The translations under genes were made by a program, and so were the position numbers. Below, piece after piece: positions 1-6,427 of a DNA stretch of 12,500 bases; position 1 is the stretch's first letter; every line of letters begins with the position of its first letter. The DNA is from Chromera velia (lineage: Eukaryota; Sar; Chromeraceae), in contig JAHBMJ010002667.1 in assembly GCA_018398765.1 (NCBI GenBank), positions 1 to 12,500 on the forward strand, given 5' to 3'. The notes beneath the pieces were generated by a model. It ran no database searches, was not told the DNA's origin, and worked only from the letters and a program-made list of their open reading frames with translations.

Positions 1-519
1 CAGTGGTGGACTGGTCAGGGACCTTGCGGGGAGTGACAGTGGCCTGCTGATCGGCCTTGGCGACGGTGCACATGCCGTCAGAGCCGGGGCCCTCAGTGCC
101 CTTGGGGCAGGACAGCACAGGGGTCTCGGTGGTGTAAGTTTTGGCCTCCTTGGCAACGGTGGTGGTGGAGACGCAGGTCTTGCCAGACATGGTGGAACCC
201 TGCAGGGAGGGAGGGACAGTGGGAAGAGATGAGAGGTCAATGTTGGTGGAAGCTTAATGCAGGGGTACATGAGGCAGAAGAGGTTCGTTCAAAAAGGACA
301 GCAGGGCAGGGAACCGACCTTAGGGCAAGCCTTCTCGGGAGCGACATCGACGACGCTGGCGATCTGGGAAGTCTCGTAAGGGGCAGAGACAGTCATCACG
401 CAGTCAGTGCCAGCCAGCTCATACCCCTGAGGGCAGGAGTAGGTGGTGGGGGCGGGAGCGTATCCCTTCTTCTGGGCAAGTGCCACAGCGAAAGCAGCAG
501 GAACAGCGAGGAACTTCAT
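1..519 (-). CDS. Oocyst-wall-like secreted Cys-repeat protein, 5' part (two exons, 3' end outside window)
   Basis: The ATG is at 519-517. Exon 1 is 319-519 (67 codons), the intron 200-318 (donor AAG|GTCGGT, acceptor CCTGCAG), and exon 2 is 1-199, continuing off the window; the junction is phase 0. The 133 visible residues begin with a signal peptide (MKFLAVPAAFAVALA, 1-15). They then carry spaced CPxG...C units: C29/C40, C65/C76 and C98/C111. The third CPKG unit has two extra residues. Thr/Ser/Lys-rich spacers of 22-25 residues separate them. This resembles the Cys-rich repeats of apicomplexan oocyst wall proteins, which are secreted and disulfide-linked in the cyst wall; the family call is by pattern only. 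The codons are strongly C- or G-ending (GCC, AAG, ACC, GTC), unlike the downstream oxidase, which suggests high expression. It could instead be another secreted Cys-repeat wall protein. Confidence is good that it is coding and secreted, moderate on the family. Confidence 0.72.
200..318 (-). other. Intron in the secreted Cys-repeat gene
   Basis: A 119-base GT-AG intron read on the minus strand. The donor is AAG|GTCGGT and the acceptor CTCCCTCCCTGCAG, with a clear pyrimidine tract. The uninterrupted frame runs only about nine further codons past the donor. Splicing instead restores a CPKG...C unit exactly across the junction, which is strong support for this intron. Confidence 0.85.
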
Positions 520-822
520 CTTATCAGTAGCTGAGTAGGTTGAAAGATAGAAAGATAGAAGAGATGATCGAGCTGAAAGAACTGACAGAGAAAGACTTCA
601 AACACCCTGTCCCGTTAAACAGAAGGCAAGAGATAGAATGTTCCTTGATAGGAAGGTTTGAGAAGAGAGAGGACGAGCCGCAAGATTCAAAGCTTTCTGC
701 GCTTTCCTCAAATCGTCGATCTTGAATTTGAGCAACAAATTAAATTGAAGCACGTACGCGTGTTGCAGTGCTGCGTTGGTTCGCTGTTGCACTGCGCGGT
801 CCGCCGGACTGGCCGGGGGTCC

Positions 823-834
823 GACCACGTGGTC
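823..834. promoter_or_regulatory. Perfect 12-bp palindrome with CACGTG core
   Basis: GACCACGTGGTC is fully self-complementary and contains the E-box/G-box core bound by bHLH or bZIP factors in other eukaryotes. It lies about 300 bases upstream of the Cys-repeat ATG and is followed by CCAAT (834-838). That it binds a regulator is inference. Confidence 0.4.
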
Positions 835-920
835 CAATTAAAGGCCCGACCGACGCGTCATCCCGCGCGCGTCTTCTCCTAAGAATCTCCTTCCCTCCTT
901 CCTTCATCCACCTTAATTAC

Positions 921-927
921 GTGTGTA

Positions 928-958
<31 letters not shown>

Positions 959-1008
959 ATGTGTGTGTGTATGTGTGTGTGTGTCTGTGTGTGTATGTGT
1001 GTGTCTGT
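921..1008. repeat. TG/CA dinucleotide microsatellite
   Basis: An interrupted (GT)n tract of about 88 bases with occasional A, C or T substitutions, decaying into GTGTGCATATGGGTGTGCATG up to about 1036. It accounts for the Cys/Val-rich and His/Thr-rich spurious frames on both strands. It lies between two divergent promoters. Confidence 0.95.
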
Positions 1009-1085
1009 ACTAGTGTGTGCATATGGGTGTGCATGTGTTTCAAAGTCTATGGGACAGAGTGTATGTATATGCATATATGATGCGC

Positions 1086-1107
1086 AAGTGTTGCAAACAC
1101 AACGCTT
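1086..1107. repeat. Short inverted repeat
   Basis: AAGTGTTG at 1086-1093 pairs with CAACGCTT at 1100-1107 across a 6-base loop, with one G-U wobble. It is intergenic and its function is unknown. Confidence 0.4.
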
Positions 1108-1416
1108 AACCTTGTCAGGACCGTTAAGACGTATATGAAACACTGAACAAGCTTTTGAGACATCCCTGACACTATAGAATTAGTGACATATGCATTGATT
1201 TGCTCTGCATATGGCATTAATTTCTTCTAGAGCACCGCATGGTTGAACATCTCTGATTCAAAGTTTGGAAGGTGGTGTCTTGAGCCTACAAACAAGGTGC
1301 CTTCGCGCAGGTAATACAAAATCAGGGATGGGAGTAGGGGTTCCTTGGACCTAGGTGTGCATCGGGTTGCGTAATGCCTGGAGGGAGGCTGGTTTTCTTT
1401 GTAGGGGCCCAGAGCG

Positions 1417-1435
1417 CACGTGTCTGCCCCACGTG
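1417..1435. promoter_or_regulatory. Paired CACGTG boxes
   Basis: Two CACGTG hexamers at 1417-1422 and 1430-1435 are centred 13 bases apart, with GCG-rich outer flanks arranged as an imperfect inverted repeat. With the palindrome at 823-834 this makes three copies in the divergent intergenic region, where about 0.4 would be expected by chance in 1.5 kb. The hexamer also occurs in introns and exons of this window, so specificity is uncertain. Confidence 0.3.
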
Positions 1436-1604
1436 GCGCCTAAACATGACCCGTCATTACAGAGCCAAACATGACCTGGCTGGAGTGTATGGAACCCCCG
1501 TCACTCTCGATCTGGCTCCGCGGCCCAGAGATACATCTGACGTACTCCGTGCGAATAGCCTGGAAAGCGAAATTTATTCTTGTTGCCCCTGCTTTAAATT
1601 TGGA

Positions 1605-1746
1605 AAGTGCCTCCTCAGCTGAATTGTCTTTCCGGGGCCGAGCTTGGCGTGCGTTAGATCTTCCTGTAAACGTTGGACGCAGCCATCCGTGTGGTCTGGG
1701 GGGTGTTTTTTTTGTTAAGTGCCCTCTCAGCTTCGCTTTCCGGGCC
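1605..1746. repeat. Diverged tandem duplication upstream of the oxidase
   Basis: A copy at 1605-1639 and a copy at 1717-1746 share AAGTGCC, CTCAGCT and CTTTCCGGG in the same order. They differ by a short indel and have period about 110. Either a decayed duplication or a repeated promoter element. Confidence 0.5.
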
Positions 1747-2068
1747 ATGGGACGCCATGCAGGCCATGCAGCGTCGTGCGCCCGCGCACGTCGGCAGCAC
1801 CCCCTCTAACCCTGACGTCGTCGGGGTATGAGCTAGGTCTGGGCGGTATTTTTCTCTCTTCTCTCTCTACGTCTCGTCTTACCCATGCAAGCAGTCTCCG
1901 CTCGAGGCGGTCGGTCTCTCACTTCAACAGCGACCTAGCCCTGCCGCTCTGCCTGCACAATTCTGTCGGCCGTATGACGCGAAGATTGTGAGTTCTCCAA
2001 CCGCTGTATTGTGAAGACTGCCTCAATAGCTGTTTTTCTGATTGTTTGCGGTGTGCATTTTTTACGCC

Positions 2069-3667
2069 ATGGAGACGGCAGACGTCATTGTGATTGGAGG
2101 GGGAATCTCTGGTCTCTCCTGTGCTCTGAAGCTGCTTGAGGAAAACAAATCACTGAGAGTGAAGGTATTAGAGGCGTCGGGGAGGTTGGGGGGTCGGACT
2201 CAGACCATTCGGACGGAGACTGGGAATTATGTCGATTTGGGGGGTCAGTGGTTGTCTCCTCAACACACCCGCATGATCCGTTTGTGCGAGCGTTTTGGAA
2301 TCCAGACGCACCAACAGTACTATGATGAAGGTCAGCACGTGATTGCAAGTACAGGAGACGGAAGCAGAAAGACCTACAAGGGTGAGATCCCCCCTCACTC
2401 CATTCTGAGTCTTGTCGAACTTCAATTCAAAGCCCTTTGGCAAGTCAACGGACTATCGAGGACTCTTGTGTCAAAATACGACAAAGTCAAAGCCGGCACT
2501 GCCACGGCCGCAGAAGAGGCCGAAGTTGCCCGTTATGACACGACCACTGTTGCAGCATGGGCAGAGAAAACGATGTGGACGAAGGCTGCGAAAGACACGA
2601 TGAACGTTGCTGTCTTAAGTATTTTCGGTCTGGAGGCTTCTCAAGTCTCCCTTCTCGAGTATGTCTGGTACACAAAGCAGAACGGGGGGGTTGAGCACCT
2701 GATTGGGACAACGGGACAGGCCCAGGATAGGTCCCTTGTGGGGGGCACAGCTCAGGTGAGTGACCGTTTGGCTGGGGAATTTGAACGGTTGGGGGGGGAG
2801 GTGAAACGAGAACACCAGGTGACCGGGTTGACGGCAGAGTTGAATGGGGGGGGGTCACCTCAAGTGACCCTGATTGCAGAGTGTGGAAGGGGGGATGGGA
2901 AGACAGGAAGTGCTGTGGAGTTCAAGTGCCGCACGGTGGTGGTTGCGGTTTGTCCGTTGGTTTTGATTGACATGATCCAGAAGGGGGGTGCAGGGGTGAG
3001 TCCTCCCCTCCCTCACAGTCTGTCAGTAGCAGCACACCGCGCCTTCCGGGGAAGTTATGGGAAGGCATTTACCCAGTGGAGTAGGCCCTTCTGGAGAGAG
3101 AAGGGATTCTCGGGGTTCGGTGTGGACTCCCGAGTGTCGTCAGAACATCTCGTTGGATTCTTCTACGATGCCTGTCATAAGCAGGAGGGGGAGAATGGAG
3201 AGAGTAGAGAATGGTATGGGCTCACGGGGTTTCTGGTGGGTGATGTGGCAGTGGAGGCCACTGGGTTGACATTGGAGGAGAGGAAGAGACGGGTGTTGAA
3301 TTCGGTGAAGTATTTCTTTGGGGAAACCGACGCAGAGCTACTCGACTATCAGGAGAAGATCTGGTCTCAGGATGAATTCGCACGGGGGTGTCCCGTGTCT
3401 CTCGCCCCCCCCGGTTGCTTCACCAAATTCGGGGTAGACCGTTTGTTCAGAGAGCCCCTGAAGGTCGGGATGAAGGGAAAGACGCTCTCTTTCTCTGATC
3501 CTGGGGAGTCCTCTCAGAGGACAGGGGGCGTGGAGGGCCCAGAGGTGCTCTTTTGGGCATCCACGGAGACGGCAGATGAGTGGTGCGGGTATATGGAGGG
3601 AGCGGTGGGAGCAGGGGAGAGGGCGGCGGGGCAGGTGCTGCGTGTCCTGGGAGGCGGTGCCGCTTAG
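2069..3667 (+). CDS. Flavin-containing monoamine oxidase (amine oxidase domain), complete, intronless
   Basis: A single-exon protein of 532 residues. The ATG at 2069 sits in a good context (GCCATGG); the frame extends upstream only to a TTG at 2042. The enzyme oxidatively deaminates an amine with FAD and O2, giving aldehyde, ammonia and H2O2; the substrate is unknown. Features: Rossmann FAD motif GGGISG (10-15) with the ribose-binding Glu35; GGRT (41-44); GGQW (58-61); a WYTKQNGG stretch near 200 as in animal MAO; VGGTAQVSDR (224-233); Lys332 in GSYGKAF, equivalent to the flavin-facing Lys of MAO; Cys441 in ARGCPVSLAPPG, aligned with the Cys that carries covalent FAD; and a C-terminal ASTETADEWCGYMEGAV block with Tyr508 of the aromatic cage. 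The residue after Cys441 is Pro where MAO A/B has the other cage Tyr. There is no clear C-terminal membrane anchor, unlike mitochondrial MAO. Many Gly codons are GGG, giving long G runs. Length fits the family. Confidence 0.95.
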   Translation: METADVIVIGGGISGLSCALKLLEENKSLRVKVLEASGRLGGRTQTIRTETGNYVDLGGQWLSPQHTRMIRLCERFGIQTHQQYYDEGQHVIASTGDGSRKTYKGEIPPHSILSLVELQFKALWQVNGLSRTLVSKYDKVKAGTATAAEEAEVARYDTTTVAAWAEKTMWTKAAKDTMNVAVLSIFGLEASQVSLLEYVWYTKQNGGVEHLIGTTGQAQDRSLVGGTAQVSDRLAGEFERLGGEVKREHQVTGLTAELNGGGSPQVTLIAECGRGDGKTGSAVEFKCRTVVVAVCPLVLIDMIQKGGAGVSPPLPHSLSVAAHRAFRGSYGKAFTQWSRPFWREKGFSGFGVDSRVSSEHLVGFFYDACHKQEGENGESREWYGLTGFLVGDVAVEATGLTLEERKRRVLNSVKYFFGETDAELLDYQEKIWSQDEFARGCPVSLAPPGCFTKFGVDRLFREPLKVGMKGKTLSFSDPGESSQRTGGVEGPEVLFWASTETADEWCGYMEGAVGAGERAAGQVLRVLGGGAA

Positions 3668-4620
3668 GTGGTCATGCGGTTGACTGCGGATTGGAGGGGC
3701 TCAGTCCTCCAACAGTGGAAATTGAGAAAGGAATACGAGGCAGGGATGAGGTGAGGCTGGGTTCAGTGATTTATAAATTTGCTGTATATACTGCTTCCTT
3801 TTCTTCACGAGCAGAGACCGAAAAGAATCTGTCAACTTCCTTGTTTTTCGGCCGCACTCTCGGTGTGCGGGGGTTCACAAGGGGGGCGTCCGCTTGCTTG
3901 TCTGTGTATGGATCTGTACGAAGGAGGAATTGAAAGAAAAATCCCTTGTCTGTCTGACGGTTAATTCACATTTTTCTCTGGCACTGCATCTGTCTGCATG
4001 TGCCCTCCATCATCATCGTGCGGTCTTCTTCTTCACTGTGTGGAGCGAGGCTGCACCTACTCTTCCTCTTGTTTTTGTCACGCTTAATTCGTCTGTTAGT
4101 CTCTTTCCTGCATGATGTATATGCACCTGAGTCCACTATCAGGACCCCCTCCCACGCAGGGCCTGTTCACCTATGTTGCTATCTGTCTGTTGTCTCTCTT
4201 TTCTGGCTCCTCCCAGTGGCACATGACTGGTACTGTACACCTCCATGAGGTGAGCTCTCGTTCTTGCACTCATGGGGCTTCGTCTCTCTCTTCTTATCCT
4301 CAGGAATGCGCTTCTTCCTCTTTTTTTCTTCTTCCTCTTTCAGTGTATCTAACCGACTGTTACTGACAGTAGTAACTGTTGCCGATGCTTGCTTCCAATG
4401 CTTCGATCGACGTACCGAAGTTCTCCAGATCCTTGAGAGAGAAGCCCTTGATAACACAAGCCTCCGTCGGCCTGCCGATCGAGACGTGCTTTGACTTCTT
4501 GTCTGACTCATTGCGTGCACTGCCAGTCACAGTGCATCCAGACCGACTAGATATAAACCAGGTCCGTAGATTCAGCACTACGAGGCTATCAACCTGCATG
4601 TACCTGCAAATTGAGCACCA
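3668..4620. other. Intergenic stretch, no firm gene
   Basis: Downstream of the oxidase. An AT-rich patch near 3769-3790 (TTTATAAATTT) may belong to the 3' processing region of that gene. Pyrimidine-rich sequence follows. Only the double-stranded open frame at 4360-4599 shows any protein-like character, and it is listed separately. Other frames look random. Confidence 0.6.
4360..4599 (-). other. Possible remnant reading frame (unrecognised)
   Basis: A 79-codon minus-strand frame ends TAA at 4360. Its last half looks protein-like (VIKGFSLKDLENFGTSIEAL). No family is recognised. The complementary strand is also open over the same stretch and looks equally plausible (LREKPLITQASVG), so strand and reality are unresolved. 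TTTGCAG at 4604-4610 (minus) could be an acceptor for it. It abuts the T12 tract that opens the AT-rich island. It could be a decayed exon, a transposon remnant or chance. Confidence 0.2.
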
Positions 4621-4623
4621 TTA

Positions 4624-4635
4624 TTTTTTTTTTTT
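4624..4635 (-). repeat. T12 tract (A12 on minus strand) at the left edge of the AT-rich island
   Basis: Twelve uninterrupted T mark the switch from ordinary to AT-rich sequence. On the minus strand it reads as a poly(A) end, as expected if a retroposed element was inserted in that orientation. Confidence 0.5.
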
Positions 4636-4801
4636 CAATTAGTTTAGTAGTATTCTGTTTATGCACCACTTTTCAGATCGAATTTGATTCATCTTTCTAA
4701 AATATATTGATTTCTAGTTTAGTTTCTAGTAGTAATTTTCTACAGCGAAAGAGCGCGTTAGACTCGGAGCTAGTAGCGAGAAGAGAATCATCAAGAGATA
4801 A

Positions 4802-4945
4802 ACAAGACAGAAAGAAGAAGAAGATTCCTGGAAGAATAATAGGCAAGAAGCTATTAAACAAAGAACTAGGGAAAGAACATTAAGTAAATGCCCTCTATGT
4901 TTTAAAAATAATATATATAAGATGATTAAGATGTTATCACATTAA
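4802..4945 (+). other. Short charged open stretch with a CPLC motif in the AT-rich island
   Basis: 47 codons without a start run from just after a TAA at 4799-4801 to TAA at 4943-4945. It is Lys/Arg/Glu-rich, with SKCPLCFKNN followed by a terminal His. An overlapping frame from an acceptor-like TTTTCTACAG (4736-4745) is also Lys/Arg-rich. It could be a decayed zinc-finger-like or retroelement fragment, or chance in purine-rich DNA. Confidence 0.15.
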
Positions 4946-5178
4946 ATTCAAATTATTTAATAAAAACTTCAATTCTCACTAGAATTCTCAAGGTTTTTTT
5001 AAAAAATGTAGGGCTATAGGTCTAGTTATAGGTAAGGCTGCATGAGAAGAGCTAACTTGAACTTTACTTAAGTGTGACTTAAGCATACTCTAGAGCATAC
5101 TAACAAAAGGTTTAGATAGGATAAAATAGGATAGGATTTTATGTTCCGAGAGTCCCCGCGGTCCACTGCCAGGTACTA

Positions 5179-5198
5179 GTATCGGCTTACACCGATAC
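5179..5198. repeat. Perfect 7-bp hairpin
   Basis: GTATCGG at 5179-5185 pairs with CCGATAC at 5192-5198 around a 6-base loop CTTACA. It is in the most GC-rich part of the AT-rich island and close to the second hairpin. Confidence 0.5.
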
Positions 5199-5234
5199 AA
5201 GATGTGAAAAAACGTAACTTTTCAACCTCTTTTA

Positions 5235-5251
5235 AACCGAATTGTACGGTT
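5235..5251. repeat. Perfect 5-bp hairpin with 7-base loop
   Basis: AACCG (5235-5239) and CGGTT (5247-5251) enclose AATTGTA. TGGTG (5251-5255) can also pair with CACCA (5273-5277). The 5/7 geometry recalls an anticodon arm, but the loop lacks T at position 33 and no D or T arm fits around it. Confidence 0.35.
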
Positions 5252-5458
5252 GGTGCGCCTAAAAGCCTGACACACCATCGATTAATAGAAATCTATAGTG
5301 AAAATTGATAATATGACCCAAGACGTTATTGTGAGACGGCCTGCCAGTGACGTACGTGGTTCAAATCATTATGTAGTCTACGTTGTTATTATATTACAAA
5401 CTTGATTCATGATTCATTCATCAATCAATCAGCAATCAATATGCATAACTTAGCTAAC

Positions 5459-5560
5459 TGACTCGTAGTGTTGTAGTTTATGACTCATAGTGTTTTATGC
5501 AAATTGAGTATATATAACTAAAAACGACTAGAAAAACGAACAAGGAATATAACTAAAAAC
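5459..5560. repeat. Short direct duplications in the AT-rich island
   Basis: TGACTCGTAGTGTT (5459-5472) recurs as TGACTCATAGTGTT (5481-5494), one mismatch, period 22. ATATAACTAAAAAC occurs exactly at 5512-5525 and 5547-5560, period 35. Confidence 0.7.
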
Positions 5561-5590
5561 AGACAAGTTCTATTCTTATTTTTTAATCAG

Positions 5591-6282
5591 TATGAAGAAC
5601 TAAGAAGAAACGTTGCTCCTCCTAAAGTTTGCCTTTGTACAAACAGAGGGAAAATGAGCAGTAGCATTTTTACCGTTCTCCCTCAGGTTAGCGACGCTAC
5701 TTCGTATATCACTTTGCTCGAAAGCAACAAAACACAGGAGGAAAAACAAAATGAGAACGACCGCAGTACTATATGCCCAAGGCAGGGTGTGCATGCAGCT
5801 CTGCAGTGACTGGATGCATGGTTCATAAAGTTCCATGCAATGCATTAGATAAAAAATGCGTGCAGTGCGATGCAGAGGCAAAGACATCGATGAAGAGGGC
5901 GGAGTTGCTTTGCCAACGCTCCACCAGTCGTTCCCTTCCCTTCGAATTTCGATCCCATCAGGATCCTCCCCATCTCAAGGTTTCCAGTCCCCCTATTTGA
6001 AGGCGTGTCAGCCTGTTATTAGATTAAAACTTTTGAGGCTGTCCCTCTGCCTCGTTTCTCTCAAAGGACTCATGCACTGAAAAAAAAGAAAGACGTGAAA
6101 GGTAAACGGAGGAGCTTTCAAAGCGATCCCAAGAAAAGAGAGATTAAGTTAGGCCACGCGATTGCGATATGGTCCTGCTCTGCACTTAGACTTCTCGTGC
6201 ACCTCCCGCCCACGCCTTTCCGTCTCATTTTTAAATTTTCCCATCTCCTGCCCCTCCCCAACCCAGGCCCTCCAAGTCTCCT
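5591..6282. other. Region downstream of the EF-hand gene, no firm gene
   Basis: This must hold the 3' UTR of the minus-strand gene ending at 6283. A 95-codon minus frame at 5600-5887 contains one hydrophobic run (STAVVLILFFLLCFVAF) and a plus frame at 5773-6000 is Cys-rich. Neither has a recognisable family, and both overlap the TGCATG cluster. No clear gene is supported. Confidence 0.5.
5790..5878. promoter_or_regulatory. TGCATG-rich cluster with a 7-bp inverted repeat
   Basis: GTGCATGCAG, GGATGCATGG, CCATGCAATGCAT and ATGCGTGCAG lie within 90 bases. TGCATGG (5815-5821) and CCATGCA (5833-5839) form an inverted repeat with an 11-base loop. TGCATGC-like words are bound by ApiAP2 factors in Apicomplexa; applying that here is inference. 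No gene obviously starts beside it. Confidence 0.35.
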
Positions 6283-6427
6283 TTACCACTGGTTTTTGAC
6301 TCTTATTCTGGTCTCATACTGGAGTTTCTGCAGGGCTTTTGCTGCTATGCGTGACTGCTCGAGCATGTGCCTCTGCTCCTCGCTCCACCGTCTGTTCTCA
6401 TCTTCTTCGAGCCTTCGAATGAAGAGC
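6283..6427 (-). CDS. EF-hand gene, terminal exon with coiled coil and stop
   Basis: Acceptor CTGTCTGTATGCAG, 145 bases, TAA at 6285-6283. It encodes a charged helix (RRLEEDENRRW, QRHMLEQSRIAAKALQKLQ) with coiled-coil character, ending RVKNQW. Confidence 0.85.

Larger units (their letters stand above)
520..2068. other. Divergent intergenic region between the Cys-repeat gene and the amine oxidase
   Basis: A stretch of 1549 bases separates the two start codons, which point away from each other, so it must hold both promoters. It contains a GAAAGATA-type short repeat at 541-560, a CACGTG palindrome at 823-834, a TG microsatellite at 921-1008, two more CACGTG boxes at 1417-1435 and a diverged duplication at 1605-1746. 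Open frames here (for example 1471-1809 plus) show no protein character, and the TG-tract frames are low-complexity. No further gene is supported. Confidence 0.7.
4621..5590. other. AT-rich island, possible insertion
   Basis: Counting 4681-5580 gives about 33% GC, against about 50% on either side. No frame of 61 codons or more is open on either strand. It holds a T12 tract (4624-4635), two sets of short duplications (5459-5494, 5512-5560), repeated ATAGGAT units near 5116-5136, TCAATCAATC repeats near 5418-5438, and two clean hairpins (5179-5198, 5235-5251). A decayed retroelement or other foreign insert are candidates; no element family is recognised. The edges are judged by composition and are approximate. 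Confidence 0.6.

Noticed and set aside
768-1143. Open frames on both strands over the TG tract (Cys/Val-rich and His/Thr-rich)
   Set aside because: They are direct translations of a dinucleotide microsatellite and have no complex sequence.
1440-1991. Open frames of 80-112 codons upstream of the oxidase
   Set aside because: No recognisable domain, random-looking composition, and part derives from the diverged duplication. They are more likely promoter and 5' UTR sequence.
2042-2068. Upstream extension of the oxidase frame to position 2042
   Set aside because: The codon there is TTG. The ATG at 2069 has a good context and is followed directly by the FAD-binding fold.
2085-2858. Minus-strand and alternate plus frames within the oxidase gene
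   Set aside because: Shadows of a clearly conserved coding sequence.
4736-4790. tRNA-like string GAGCGCGTTAGACTC in the AT-rich island
   Set aside because: It resembles a D-arm to anticodon stretch, but no acceptor stem, D loop or T arm can be paired around it.
5340-5380. GGTTCAAATC, like a tRNA B box
   Set aside because: The five bases on each side do not form a T stem and no A box is correctly placed.
5600-5887. 95-codon minus frame with a hydrophobic run
   Set aside because: No family recognised, no splice or promoter context, and it overlaps the TGCATG cluster. Kept only as a note in the intergenic entry.
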